Shown: positions 27,749 through 36,057, numbered from the stretch's first letter. The stretch: DNA of 64,000 bases from an uncultured Latescibacterota bacterium (GCA_958295495.1 OY282352.1:372001-436000); one strand, 5' to 3'. Program-made: numbers and translations. Notes: generated from the letters alone by a model not told the origin.

Positions 27749-28222
27749 ATGAGAGAAAAAGTTTATCTCGAAACGACAGTGATTAGCTATCTGACTGCTT
27801 GGCGAAGTCCACAACTCTTGATGGCAGCGCATCAAGAAGCAACGCGAATTTGGTGGGACGAACAGAAAAATAGCTTCGACATATTTGCGTCAGAGGCAGT
27901 CATTGAAGAAGCGTCAGCAGGTGATCCCGAGGCTGCGCAACGGCGACTTTCAGTGTTAGAGGAGATTCCTGAACTCGATATAACCGATAATGTCCGCGAT
28001 TTAGCTAAATCTTTGCTCGTCAATACTCCATTACCCGAAAAAGCCCAAATTGATGCGCTGCACATCGCTGTAGCTACTGTTCATGGGATGGATTATTTAT
28101 TGACATGGAACTGTCGCCATATTGCCAATGCAACACTCCGCCATCGAATTGAGACTGTTTGTGAATCGGCTGATTACCAAGTCCCCGTTCTTTGCACCCC
28201 TCTCGAACTAATGGAGGAATAA
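27749..28222 (+). CDS. PIN-domain toxin (VapC-like ribonuclease)
   Basis: 157 residues. Predicted metal-dependent RNase of a type II toxin-antitoxin system. Active-site acids are seen in VYLETTVISYL (Glu in place of the more usual Asp, as in this subfamily), ASEAVIEEASAGD, and KAQIDALHIAVATVHGMDYLLTWN. The subfamily hallmark NCRHIAN follows. AGGAAAC precedes the ATG. The small gene 4 bases downstream is its likely antitoxin. Base composition is clearly more AT-rich than the flanking restriction genes, which suggests separate acquisition. Confidence 0.8.
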   Translation: MREKVYLETTVISYLTAWRSPQLLMAAHQEATRIWWDEQKNSFDIFASEAVIEEASAGDPEAAQRRLSVLEEIPELDITDNVRDLAKSLLVNTPLPEKAQIDALHIAVATVHGMDYLLTWNCRHIANATLRHRIETVCESADYQVPVLCTPLELMEE

Positions 28223-28226
28223 GCTC

Positions 28227-28403
28227 ATGCAGCCAGACCCAATCGTCGAAGAAGTTCGCAAAGCACGTGATGAGTATGCTAAAAAATTCAATTACGATCT
28301 AGATGAGATTTGCCGAGATTTACGAGAAAAGCAGCGGCTGGGCAAAAGGAGCGTGATTTCTTTGCCGCCCAAACGTCCGCGAAAAATGAACGGTAGTGGC
28401 TAG
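28227..28403 (+). CDS. Small antitoxin-like partner of the PIN toxin
   Basis: 58 residues (begins MQPDPIVEEVRKARDEYAKK). An N-terminal helix is followed by FNYDLDEICRDLREKQRLG and a basic, proline-rich tail (SLPPKRPRKMNGSG). Starts 4 bases after the PIN gene stop, with GGAGG at 28214-28217 upstream. Proteins with this DEYAKKFNYDLDEI pattern are commonly seen next to PIN genes of this subfamily; the antitoxin role is inferred from that and from position. Confidence 0.65.
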   Translation: MQPDPIVEEVRKARDEYAKKFNYDLDEICRDLREKQRLGKRSVISLPPKRPRKMNGSG

Positions 28404-28418
28404 AATATCCCAGAGGAT

Positions 28419-28565
28419 GAGGAAGCCATGAAACTGAAAGTTGTGATTCATCAAGCGGAAGAAGGCGGGTATTGGGCAGAAGGACCCGTTATCCCCGGAT
28501 GCGCGACGCAAGGGGAATCCTTTGAAGATCTGCTGACCAACCTCTACGAGGCTGTCGAAGGTTGT
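28419..28565. repeat. 147-bp direct repeat, copy 2 (hicB 5' segment)
   Basis: Partner of 27519-27665. Recombination between the two would excise the 900-bp PIN module as a circle and leave one hicB. Confidence 0.9.
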
Positions 28566-28634
28566 CTGTCCGTCGAGGTTTGTGACGTCTCTAACTCGAA
28601 AGAGGAACGAACATGGAATATACAGCCGTCGTGA
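28428..28634 (+). CDS. HicB-like antitoxin-related small protein
   Basis: 68 residues sharing the first 46 with the upstream fragment, then [22 protein letters not shown]. The HicB fold core ([28 protein letters not shown]) is complete enough to fold. It overlaps the next HicB gene by 22 bases in another frame. Whether it is a functional antitoxin or a relic is open. Confidence 0.55.
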   Translation: MKLKVVIHQAEEGGYWAEGPVIPGCATQGESFEDLLTNLYEAVEGCLSVEVCDVSNSKEERTWNIQPS

Positions 28635-28822
28635 AACGCAATGGCGAATGGTGGATTGGCTGGATTGAGGAAATTCCCGGCGTAAATTGTCAGGAGCGCA
28701 CCCACGAGGAATTACGGCAAAGCCTCGTCGAGACGCTTTTAGAGGCACTGGAATTCAATCGGAGCGATGCGCTAGCGGCTGCGGGAGATGATTATCAGGA
28801 GGAAAAGGTAGTCATTGAGTAA
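28613..28822 (+). CDS. hicB: HicB-family antitoxin
   Basis: 69 residues with the HicB signature: [36 protein letters not shown], then a C-terminal helix LLEALEFNR. Neutralises HicA in type II toxin-antitoxin systems. GAGGAACGAAC precedes the ATG, within the end of the previous gene. The likely toxin gene hicA starts 223 bases later, an unusually long gap for this pair. Confidence 0.75.
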   Translation: MEYTAVVKRNGEWWIGWIEEIPGVNCQERTHEELRQSLVETLLEALEFNRSDALAAAGDDYQEEKVVIE

Positions 28823-29045
28823 TTCCACCGATCGCTAAAGCAGTCGGCTTTACCCTCAGCCCTCTACCGCCGCTACGCAGCATACTGCGAGGAACGCGGG
28901 TTCCTAATCGGCTGGCTGGAGTATCCCGGACCTGTAAGTATAAGTAACACGGGGGCCCCCAATGCCGTGAGCATAGGCTGTCCATCACGGCTTGAACCTT
29001 TATCTCGCTACCACCTAAAGACGGCAGTCTCTCAAGGATTTTCAG
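28823..29045. other. Spacer between hicB and hicA
   Basis: No start-to-stop gene. One forward frame reads like a fragment of an unknown protein (ALYRRYAAYCEERGFLIGWLE) with no start. An inverted repeat CCGTGAGC/GCTTGAAC-like stretch is too weak to call. The segment may be an insertion or a remnant that separates a formerly adjacent hicB-hicA pair. Confidence 0.35.
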
Positions 29046-29234
29046 ATGAAGCGTATTGAACTGCTGAAGTACCTTCGGCGACAGGGATGCGAAAAGGTCC
29101 GTGAGGGCGGACGGCACTCATGGTGGCGCAATGCTCTAAATAATCGGCGTTCTGCAATTCCACGACACAGAGAAATTGACGACCTGTTAGCAAGAAAAAT
29201 TTGTCGGGATCTCGGCGTAGAACCGATTAAGTAG
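29046..29234 (+). CDS. hicA: HicA-family mRNA interferase toxin
   Basis: 62 residues: KRIELLKYLRRQGCEKVREG, then GGRHSWW with the catalytic histidine, AIPRHREIDDLLARKICRDL. Full length for HicA, an RNase with a double-stranded-RNA-binding fold that cleaves mRNA. Upstream AAGGATTTTCAG provides a ribosome-binding site. The order hicB then hicA is the reverse of the Escherichia coli order but common elsewhere. Confidence 0.82.
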   Translation: MKRIELLKYLRRQGCEKVREGGRHSWWRNALNNRRSAIPRHREIDDLLARKICRDLGVEPIK

Positions 29235-29254
29235 AAATGTAGAGGAAAGTGGTG

Positions 29255-29545
29255 ATGAACAGAGATAACGTCCTAAACGTGCTCCGAGCGCATAAGGCGA
29301 CCCTTGCACAACGCTTTGGCGTCACTGAACTCGCCCTTTTCGGTTCCTTCGCCCGCGACCAAGCTACGGACGACAGCGACGTGGACAGCCTAATGCGGTT
29401 CGATGTGCTCCCGAATTGGCAACGCTACTTCTGCGCTCAAGGCTACTTGGAAGATCTACTAGGGCGGCCGGTGGATTTGGCAACCAATCAGGATCTACGA
29501 GTCGAGATACGCCCTTACGTGGAGCGGGAGGTGATTGATGTCTGA
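29255..29545 (+). CDS. MNT-type nucleotidyltransferase (MntA-like antitoxin)
   Basis: 96 residues with the minimal nucleotidyltransferase motif LFGSFARDQATDDSDVDSLMRF. The usual third position is DLLV; here it is DSLM. Related proteins (MntA) modify or neutralise HEPN toxins. Three in-frame starts lie together (GTG 29249, GTG 29252, ATG 29255); I took the ATG, which has AGAGGAAAG in front. No intact HEPN partner follows; only a 25-codon frame lies before mod. Confidence 0.75.
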   Translation: MNRDNVLNVLRAHKATLAQRFGVTELALFGSFARDQATDDSDVDSLMRFDVLPNWQRYFCAQGYLEDLLGRPVDLATNQDLRVEIRPYVEREVIDV

Positions 29546-29615
29546 TATTGGGCAGTTGGACTTGCTGCCGGCACTGCGAAACCTGTTGAACGCGACCAAC
29601 GAGGACTCCGTATAA
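29538..29615 (+). CDS. Possible 25-residue leader or gene remnant before mod
   Basis: ATG at 29538 overlaps the end of the nucleotidyltransferase gene and encodes SDIGQLDLLPALRNLLNATN and a few more residues. Its TAA directly abuts the mod ATG (TAAATG). It may couple translation of mod to the upstream genes or be the remains of a partner gene. Weak evidence, based on position only. Confidence 0.3.
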   Translation: MSDIGQLDLLPALRNLLNATNEDSV

Positions 29616-32375
29616 ATGGCGAAACGAAAATTGACTAAGACTGTCGAAACTCTGCGGCATCAAGATGCATCGCGGAAGAACATTCCCACGGCTGAGTATC
29701 AGGCGGTGATGGCGGACGACGACCGGAACCCGGTCCGCGTCGCATACGAGCGGCGCAACCGCGATCTCGACCCGCAGCTTGTCTGGCGCGGCAAGGACGA
29801 GCAGAACGGGTCGGACTTGGTCGTGCAAGGGCCGCCGCTTTTCATTCAAGAGAAGGTGCATCCTAAAGTGCTGATTGACGACTTGCGGCAGCAGAGCAAG
29901 GAGACCGAGGCGGAGCAGACCGATTTGTTCGCGGATTTCAATGGGTTGCCAAGCGCGGACGCTCAGACCGAGTTCTACCAGCACGACGCCAACTGGTCAA
30001 ACCGCATGATTCTCGGCGACAGCTTGCAGGTGATGGCGTCGCTGGCCGAGCGCGAGGGCCTGCGCGGCAAGGTGCAGTGCATCTACATCGACCCGCCCTA
30101 CGGCATCAAGTTCAACTCGAACTTTCAGTGGTCAACCACCAGCCGCGACGTGAAGGATGGCAGGGCCGAGCATATTACGCGGGAGCCGGAGCAGGTGAAG
30201 GCGTTTCGGGATACGTGGCGCGATGGGATTCATTCGTATCTGACGTATCTGCGGGATCGGCTGACGGTGGCGCGGGATTTGTTGACGGAGAGCGGGTCGG
30301 TGTTTGTGCAGATTGGGGACGAGAATGTGCATCGGGTGCGGGCGGTGATGGATGAGGTGTTTGGGGAGGGGAATTTTGTCAGTGAGATCGTTTTCACGAA
30401 GACACGCTCACTGGTTTCATCGAATTTTGTGACAACAATATGCGACTATATTCTTTGGTACGCGAAGAACAAAGATTCCGCAAAAGGAAAGATGCGAAAG
30501 ATATTTCTACAGAGGCAAGACAATCATCTAGCCTCACACTTTGAAAATTCTGCTGGAGAAATTTTGACTACTCGTGAGCATAGGCTGAAACAACAAAATG
30601 GTGAATCTGTTGATGAGTATAAGCCGTTTAAGTCGGATGATTTAATTCGCCGCCCTAACCCCGAAGTCAGCTTTGATTGGCAAGGCAGAAAAATTGCAGG
30701 GCGATTTCGGACGAACGAGCAGGGAATCACTAGAGCCTTACAAGCCAACAGAATTATGTTCACCAAATCAGGGATTCGCTACAAGTTTCTCCTTGATGAC
30801 TTTGCCACATCACCCCTCAATCATCTGTGGCAGGATGTAATCGGAGCATCAGATCCGACCTATGTGGTTCAGACAAACAATACAGTCATCCAACGCTGCA
30901 TCCTTATGACCACCGACCCCGGCGACCTCGTCCTCGACCCCACCTGCGGCTCCGGCACCACCGCGTATGTCGCCGAGCAGTGGGGCCGCCGCTGGATCAC
31001 CATCGACACCAGCCGCGTCGCCCTCGCGCTCGCCCGCGCCCGCGTCATGGGCGCTCGCTATCCCTACTACCTGCTCGCCGACAGCCGCGACGGGCAACTC
31101 AAGGAAGCCGTGCTCGCTCGCAAGGCCCCTTCGGAAGTGCCCACGTACAACGACATCCGCCAAGGTTTCGTGTACGAGCGCGTCCCCCACATCACGCTCA
31201 AATCCATTGCCAACAACGCCGAGATTGACGTAATCTGGGAGAAGTTCCAAGAAACGCTGGAGCCGCTGCGGGCGGAGCTGAACGCCGCGCTCGGCACGTC
31301 CTACGAGGAATGGGAAATCCCCCGCGACGCCGACGAAGACTGGCCCGAGGAGGTCAGAAGAATGCACGCGGATTGGTGGGAACAGCGCATCGCCCGCCAG
31401 CAGGAAATCGACGCTTCCATCGCCGCCAAGGCCGACTACGAGTATCTCTACGACAAGCCCTATGAGGACAACAAGAAGGTGCGCGTGGCCGGCCCCTTCA
31501 CCGTAGAAAGCCTGTCGCCGCACCGCCTGTTAGGCGTTGATGAGAACGACGACCTCATCGACACAGCGGCGGAAGCCAAGCTCGGCTACGGGGAAAAGCA
31601 GGACTTCGCCGAGATGATCCTCGAAAATCTCAAAACCTCCGGCGTCCAGCAGGCGCACAAGGAAGACAAGATCGCCTTCTCTAGGATCAAACCTTGGCCC
31701 GGCGACCACGTCTGCGCCGAGGGAACCTACGTCGAAGGCGACGCGGACTCCGGTGCCGAAAAACGCGCTGGCATCTTCATCGGCCCGGAATTCGGCACCG
31801 TCTCCCGCCCGGACCTCGTGCAAGCCGTCCGCGAGGCCGCCGAGGCCGACTTTGACGTCCTAATCACCTGCGCCTTCAACTTTGACGCTCACGCCGCGGA
31901 GTTCAACAAACTCGGCCGCGTCCCCGTCCTCAAGGCCCGCATGAACGCCGACCTGCACATGGCCGACGACCTCAAGAACACCGGCAAGGGCAACCTCTTC
32001 GTGATTTTCGGCGAACCTGACATCGACATCCTCGACGCGGCGGACCATCAAATCCAAGTCAAGGTCAACGGCGTGGACGTATTTCACCCCAACACCGGCG
32101 AAATCCGCAGCGACAACGCCGACGGCATCGCCTGCTGGTTCATCGACACCGACTACAACGAGGAGAGCTTCTTCGTCCGCCACGCCTACTTCCTCGGCAC
32201 CAACGACCCGTACAAGGCGCTAAGGACGACGCTCAAAGCCGAGATCAACCAAGAAGCCTGGGAAACCCTCCACAGCGACACCTCCCGACCTTTCGCCAAG
32301 CCGGTGTCCGGCCGCATCGCTGTCAAGGTCATCAATCATCTGGGCGACGAGGTGATGAAGGTGTTTCGAGTGTGA
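29616..32375 (+). CDS. mod: Type III restriction-modification DNA methyltransferase (Mod)
   Basis: 919 residues. Beta-class amino-methyltransferase: the catalytic motif YIDPPYGIKFNS (near residue 155) precedes the SAM-binding motif LDPTCGSGTTAYV (near 435), with the target-recognition region between. A C-terminal region of about 450 residues is typical of the large Mod partner of BPTD_3080-type Res. Specifies the recognition site and methylates adenine (family knowledge). The target-recognition stretch (about 30380-30890) is visibly more AT-rich than both flanks, as if exchanged. Starts directly after a small frame and ends 4 bases before another. Confidence 0.9.
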   Translation: MAKRKLTKTVETLRHQDASRKNIPTAEYQAVMADDDRNPVRVAYERRNRDLDPQLVWRGKDEQNGSDLVVQGPPLFIQEKVHPKVLIDDLRQQSKETEAEQTDLFADFNGLPSADAQTEFYQHDANWSNRMILGDSLQVMASLAEREGLRGKVQCIYIDPPYGIKFNSNFQWSTTSRDVKDGRAEHITREPEQVKAFRDTWRDGIHSYLTYLRDRLTVARDLLTESGSVFVQIGDENVHRVRAVMDEVFGEGNFVSEIVFTKTRSLVSSNFVTTICDYILWYAKNKDSAKGKMRKIFLQRQDNHLASHFENSAGEILTTREHRLKQQNGESVDEYKPFKSDDLIRRPNPEVSFDWQGRKIAGRFRTNEQGITRALQANRIMFTKSGIRYKFLLDDFATSPLNHLWQDVIGASDPTYVVQTNNTVIQRCILMTTDPGDLVLDPTCGSGTTAYVAEQWGRRWITIDTSRVALALARARVMGARYPYYLLADSRDGQLKEAVLARKAPSEVPTYNDIRQGFVYERVPHITLKSIANNAEIDVIWEKFQETLEPLRAELNAALGTSYEEWEIPRDADEDWPEEVRRMHADWWEQRIARQQEIDASIAAKADYEYLYDKPYEDNKKVRVAGPFTVESLSPHRLLGVDENDDLIDTAAEAKLGYGEKQDFAEMILENLKTSGVQQAHKEDKIAFSRIKPWPGDHVCAEGTYVEGDADSGAEKRAGIFIGPEFGTVSRPDLVQAVREAAEADFDVLITCAFNFDAHAAEFNKLGRVPVLKARMNADLHMADDLKNTGKGNLFVIFGEPDIDILDAADHQIQVKVNGVDVFHPNTGEIRSDNADGIACWFIDTDYNEESFFVRHAYFLGTNDPYKALRTTLKAEINQEAWETLHSDTSRPFAKPVSGRIAVKVINHLGDEVMKVFRV

Positions 32376-32414
32376 GGCGTGCTGTCACTTACTGACTACC
32401 GAAAAGAGGTTCCC

Positions 32415-32645
32415 ATGAAAAAACAAACCATCCAGTACACTTCGCCCATCGACGCACTCATTGCCGTGACCAAGCGGTTGAGTCTCTACGAAAATCAGCA
32501 ACAGATGGATTCGGAAGAGTTCTTTGACCAGTACAGCCGAGGGCAACTAGCCGACGACGCCCTATTCGTCAATTGGGCCAATGACTATCGCCACTATTTG
32601 CAACTCCGCCAAAAACTAGCGGAGAGCCTGCCTGATGTTGCATGA
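32415..32645 (+). CDS. Antitoxin-like small protein without visible toxin
   Basis: 76 residues (begins MKKQTIQYTSPIDALIAVTKR). Acidic and helical, with SEEFFDQYSRGQLADD and FVNWANDYRHYLQLRQ. Resembles small VapB-substitute proteins from cyanobacterial-type toxin-antitoxin pairs, but I cannot name the family. AAAGAGG precedes the ATG at 32415; a longer frame from 32379 has no ribosome-binding site. No toxin follows: dnaK converges from downstream. Confidence 0.5.
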   Translation: MKKQTIQYTSPIDALIAVTKRLSLYENQQQMDSEEFFDQYSRGQLADDALFVNWANDYRHYLQLRQKLAESLPDVA

Positions 32646-32678
32646 TCCTGACGGTTTCTGATGTCACCCTCAATACAA

Positions 32679-32703
32679 AGGGGCACCCCTTGTGGGTGCC
32701 CCT
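32679..32703. terminator. Bidirectional hairpin between the defence island and dnaK
   Basis: Stem AGGGGCACCC / GGGTGCCCCT with a 5-base loop. It has no long U tract on either side, so termination is likely but not certain. It resembles dispersed GGGGCACCC palindromes seen in many genomes. Confidence 0.5.
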
Positions 32704-32730
32704 ACGATGGCGTGGCGTATTTAACGCCGC

Positions 32731-34650
32731 CTACTTCTTGTCGTCATCCACCACCTTGAAGTCGGCATCGACTGGCCCCGAGTCCCGGCCCCCTTGCGGC
32801 TGACCGGCGGCACCTTCCGGCGCTGGCTCGCCTTGGGCCTGTTGGGCTTGGGCGTCCTTGTACATTTCCTCTGCCAGCTTGTGCGACGCCTGTTGCAGCG
32901 CGGCCATGGCCTGCGTGATGACCTCGTCGTCCGTGCCTTCGAGCGCTTCCTTGAGCGCGGCGACTGCGTCCTCAACGCCTTTCTTGTCGGCGTCGGCCAG
33001 CTTGTCGCCGTACTCGGTCAGCGATTTTTCCGCCGAGTAGATTAGCTGGTCGGCCTCGTTGCGGCGATCGACGGCCTCGCGGCGCTTTTGGTCCTCATCG
33101 GCGTGGGACTCGGCGTCCTTCTGCATCTTGTCGATCTCGTCTTGACTCAGGCCGGAGGACGACTCAATGCGGATGGACTGTTCCTTGTTGGTGCCCTTGT
33201 CCTTGGCCGCGACGTTGAGGATGCCGTTGGCGTCAATGTCGAAGGTCACCTCGATCTGGGGCATGCCGCGCGGGGCCGAGGGGATGCCGTCGAGGTGGAA
33301 GCGGCCGAGTGTGCGGTTGTCGTTGGCAAACTCGCGCTCGCCTTGCAGCACGTGGACCTCGACCGAGGGCTGGTTGTCCGAGGCGGTGGAAAAGATCTGG
33401 CTCTTCTTGGTGGGGATGGTGGTGTTGCGGTCGATCAGCCGCGTCATCACCCCGCCCATGGTTTCGATCCCCAGCGAGAGCGGCGTGACGTCGAGGAGCA
33501 GGACGTCGTCGACGTCGCCGGCGAGCACACCGGCTTGGATGGCCGCGCCCAAGGCCACCACCTCGTCGGGATTGACGCCGCGATTCGGCTCTTGGTTGAA
33601 GAGGGCTTGGATGGTCTCTTGGATTTTGGGGATGCGCGTCGAGCCGCCGACCAAAATCACTTGGTCGATGTCGCTGGCTTGCAATTCGGCGTCTGCGAGG
33701 GCCTGCTGGCAGGGGGCCTTGGTGCGCTCGATCAGGTCGTCAACTAGGCGCTCAAACTGGGCGCGGGACAGGGTGGTTTGCAAGTGCTTTGGCCCGGTTT
33801 GATCGGCGGTGATAAACGGCAAGTTGATTTCGGTCGAAGTGGAGGACGACAGCTCGATCTTGGCCTTTTCGGCTGCTTCTTTGAGCCGTTGCAGGGCCAT
33901 GGGATCGCGGCGCAGGTCAATGCCCTCGTTCCGCTGGAATTCCTCGGCGAGCCAGTCGATGATCTTCTGGTCGAAATCGTCGCCGCCAAGGTGGGTGTCG
34001 CCGTTGGTGGATTTGACCTCGAAGACGCCGTCGCCCAGTTCTAAAATCGAAATGTCGAAGGTGCCGCCGCCGAGGTCGTACACGGCGATCTGCTCGTTGA
34101 CGCCGCCCTTGTCCAAGCCGTAGGCCAGTGCCGCGGCGGTCGGCTCGTTGACGATGCGCAAGACCTCCAAGCCGGCGATAGTGCCCGCGTCCTTGGTGGC
34201 TTGGCGTTGGGCGTCGTTGAAGTACGCCGGGACGGTGACGACGGCTTGTTGCACTTCCTCGCCCAGATAGTCTTCAGCCGTCTGCTTCATCTTTTGCAAG
34301 ATCATGGCCGAGATTTCCGGTGGCGTGTGTTCCTTGCCGTCGATTTTGGCCACGGCCATGTCGCGGCCCCCTGGGGCCACTTCGTAGGGGACTTCGCTGA
34401 TTTCATTGGCGACTTCGCCGTAGCGGCGGCCCATGAAGCGCTTGATCGAATAGATCGTGTTCTGCGGGTTGGTGACGGCTTGGCGCTTGGCGGTCTGGCC
34501 GACGAGGCGCTCGCCGTCTTTGGTGAAGGCGACCATGGAGGGCGTGGTGCGGCCCCCTTCAGAGTTGGCGATGACCTCCGAGTCTTGGCCCTCGATGACG
34601 GCCACACACGAGTTGGTGGTGCCTAAGTCGATGCCGATGACTTTAGCCAT
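32731..34650 (-). CDS. dnaK: Molecular chaperone DnaK (Hsp70)
   Basis: 639 residues. ATP-driven chaperone. Signature segments: [14 protein letters not shown] at the start, [28 protein letters not shown], the substrate-binding domain with [18 protein letters not shown], and a C-terminal tail ending [19 protein letters not shown] lies before the ATG. No CIRCE operator is visible in the 40 bases upstream, and no grpE or dnaJ is near. A 5' fragment of a second dnaK lies at 35621-35755. Confidence 0.97.
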   Translation of the reverse strand: MAKVIGIDLGTTNSCVAVIEGQDSEVIANSEGGRTTPSMVAFTKDGERLVGQTAKRQAVTNPQNTIYSIKRFMGRRYGEVANEISEVPYEVAPGGRDMAVAKIDGKEHTPPEISAMILQKMKQTAEDYLGEEVQQAVVTVPAYFNDAQRQATKDAGTIAGLEVLRIVNEPTAAALAYGLDKGGVNEQIAVYDLGGGTFDISILELGDGVFEVKSTNGDTHLGGDDFDQKIIDWLAEEFQRNEGIDLRRDPMALQRLKEAAEKAKIELSSSTSTEINLPFITADQTGPKHLQTTLSRAQFERLVDDLIERTKAPCQQALADAELQASDIDQVILVGGSTRIPKIQETIQALFNQEPNRGVNPDEVVALGAAIQAGVLAGDVDDVLLLDVTPLSLGIETMGGVMTRLIDRNTTIPTKKSQIFSTASDNQPSVEVHVLQGEREFANDNRTLGRFHLDGIPSAPRGMPQIEVTFDIDANGILNVAAKDKGTNKEQSIRIESSSGLSQDEIDKMQKDAESHADEDQKRREAVDRRNEADQLIYSAEKSLTEYGDKLADADKKGVEDAVAALKEALEGTDDEVITQAMAALQQASHKLAEEMYKDAQAQQAQGEPAPEGAAGQPQGGRDSGPVDADFKVVDDDKK

Positions 34651-34690
34651 GGGATCGTCTTTTCTCCTTGTTTTGAGATTAGGGTTATTA

Positions 34691-34951
34691 CTACGTGATT
34701 GCGCTCGATTTCGCGGTGAAAATGTTTAGCGGTTCGATTTCCACGCGGACCACATCAAAGCCTGCTTTTCTGACATCTGCCAGCGCAGAACCGATGGCGT
34801 CCTCCAGCGACGGGGCTTCGCGGTGAAAGTGAACCTGCGGCACACCAGCTATCGTGACAAGCGTACCGTCATTGAAGATGCTGTAGAGTCGATCCGATTC
34901 TTTTTCGTTGGGATCGGCTGTTAAAATGAGTGTGAATTCATGTACTTTCAT
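34691..34951 (-). CDS. Small protein, probable second member of a two-gene module
   Basis: 86 residues (begins [18 protein letters not shown]). Contains [20 protein letters not shown], then [20 protein letters not shown]. Proteins of this plan (short beta strands, then [10 protein letters not shown] and a helix) are often seen beside a small HicA-like protein, which is exactly what lies upstream at 35357. An antitoxin or regulator role is inference. The ATG at 34951 is preceded by AAGGAG. A longer frame to 35002 reads into the MITE and is not real. The MITE left end is 17 bases before the ATG. Confidence 0.6.
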   Translation of the reverse strand: MKVHEFTLILTADPNEKESDRLYSIFNDGTLVTIAGVPQVHFHREAPSLEDAIGSALADVRKAGFDVVRVEIEPLNIFTAKSSAIT

Positions 34952-34968
34952 GGTAAACTCCTTATTAT

Positions 34969-35337
34969 CTGACGTTACGCAGTTTACCGGAAAATGCTTC
35001 ATTTTACCCCAATATCTTGTACATCCCGTTTCAAGTGAATTACAAGATATAGAGTAGCTGCGTAAGGTCAGATAATCACTGACGTTACGCAGTTAGTGAT
35101 AGTCGCCACACCCCGGGACGGCAAGGCGAGATAGCGGCGAGTTCAAAGTGCGTAACGTCAGTGAATAAGGGACGTTATGCAGCCTTTATCGTCTGCGGCT
35201 GCCTGTCGTCCCATTGTCATTCCCGCGAAAGCGGGAATCCCTTTCGCCGAGATCCGTCAAGCCGCTCCGCCGAACCGCCGAGGGTTGGTCTGGATGCCTG
35301 CTTGCACAGGCATGACCGCGAAGGCGCGTAACGTCAG
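34969..35337. repeat. Composite MITE-like element, family A (three modules)
   Basis: Three modules each with family termini: 34969-35071 (CTGACGTTACGCAG to CTGCGTAAGGTCAG, reverse copy of 1149-1252), 35079-35161, and 35169-35337 (with palindrome ATTCCCGCGAAAGCGGGAAT, relative of 955-1141). Modules are separated by 7 bases. The whole array is flanked by TTATTAT at 34962-34968 and 35338-35344. No coding capacity. It occupies almost all of the space between two small genes. Confidence 0.88.
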
Positions 35338-35356
35338 TTATTATCTATTCCTTTCA

Positions 35357-35575
35357 TTAATGAGTGCAACGGTCAATGTGGCGGCAAATGTCTCGTGCAT
35401 GTTGTTCAGGGTTCAGCGGCGTTGACATGACTCGAATGCGGCAGCCTTCGCGGGTGCGTTGCGGACACCATAATGTACCCCATATATGAGCTCGAGGCCC
35501 AGCTTTCGTGACGCTCCAGCCTGCGCTTTCAGCGTAACGAATCGCATCGTGAATATGTTTGTTTGAATGGCTCAT
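35357..35575 (-). CDS. Small HicA-like protein, probable first member of a two-gene module
   Basis: 72 residues. Begins SHSNKHIHDAIRYAESAGW, then SVTKAGPRAHIWGTLWCPQ and STPLNPEQHARDICRHID. A helix, strands and conserved histidine with Trp-Gly resemble HicA-type folds, but this is a judgement from pattern, not a match I can prove. The ATG at 35575 is preceded by AAGAGAAC. A longer in-frame start at 35608 is less likely. Its 3' end is 20 bases from the composite MITE, beyond which lies the likely partner gene. Confidence 0.6.
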   Translation of the reverse strand: MSHSNKHIHDAIRYAESAGWSVTKAGPRAHIWGTLWCPQRTREGCRIRVMSTPLNPEQHARDICRHIDRCTH

Positions 35576-35620
35576 TGAGTTGTTCTCTTCAGCCACACAG
35601 GGGGACACAGTCCAGTCTCC

Positions 35621-35755
35621 TCAGAAGCGTTTTAAGGCGACCATGTAGGGCGTGGTGCGGCCTCCATCGGAGTTGGCGACCTCTGCGTCTTGGCCCTCAG
35701 TGACGGCCACGCACGAGTTGGCGGTGCCTAAGTCGATGCCGATGACTTTAGCCAT
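35621..35755 (-). pseudogene. dnaK 5' fragment
   Basis: Begins [18 protein letters not shown], followed by [20 protein letters not shown] and a stop after 44 codons. Aligns to the first 42 codons of dnaK (32731-34650) with several changes and one lost codon (EVAN for EVIAN). It keeps a ribosome-binding site (AAAGGA). A partial duplication or relic of a second dnaK; too short to act as a chaperone. Confidence 0.8.
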
Positions 35756-36057
35756 TGTGTTGTCCTTTCTTAGTAAGGGTGGGGTTATTGACCGGACGCC
35801 GCTGTCTGGTCTCTCCAGCCTGCGGCGTCCAAGAGACTATCTTACGAATAGCAAGTTCCGCGCCAATCGGCGTTTCAATGTATAAAAAATCTATAACTCC
35901 TTGTTTATAAAAGAATAAGCAAATCAGCGAAAAACCTGTATAATGCCTCTGGGCGACACGATGGCAGCAAATTTGTGTTATCGTGTCACCATTACTCGAG
36001 GACGCATTGACAGGGTGCTGCCACTCGGCTAGATTGGCCGCCTAACGAGGAGGGTTC
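35756..36057 (+). promoter_or_regulatory. AT-rich intergenic region with probable uvrB promoter
   Basis: The most AT-rich stretch of the area (35880-35940). A perfect -10 hexamer TATAAT lies at 35939-35944 preceded by CTG; no good -35 is evident. Downstream, GACACGATGG (35955) and GTTATCGTGTC (about 35977-35987) can pair imperfectly, a possible operator. No LexA-type box recognised. Confidence 0.4.

Noticed and set aside
29538..29615. HEPN toxin partner for the MNT nucleotidyltransferase
   Set aside because: Only 25 codons, without the RxxxxH motif.
34651..34690. CIRCE heat-shock operator before dnaK
   Set aside because: No TTAGCACTC / GAGTGCTAA pair is present in the short region before the start.
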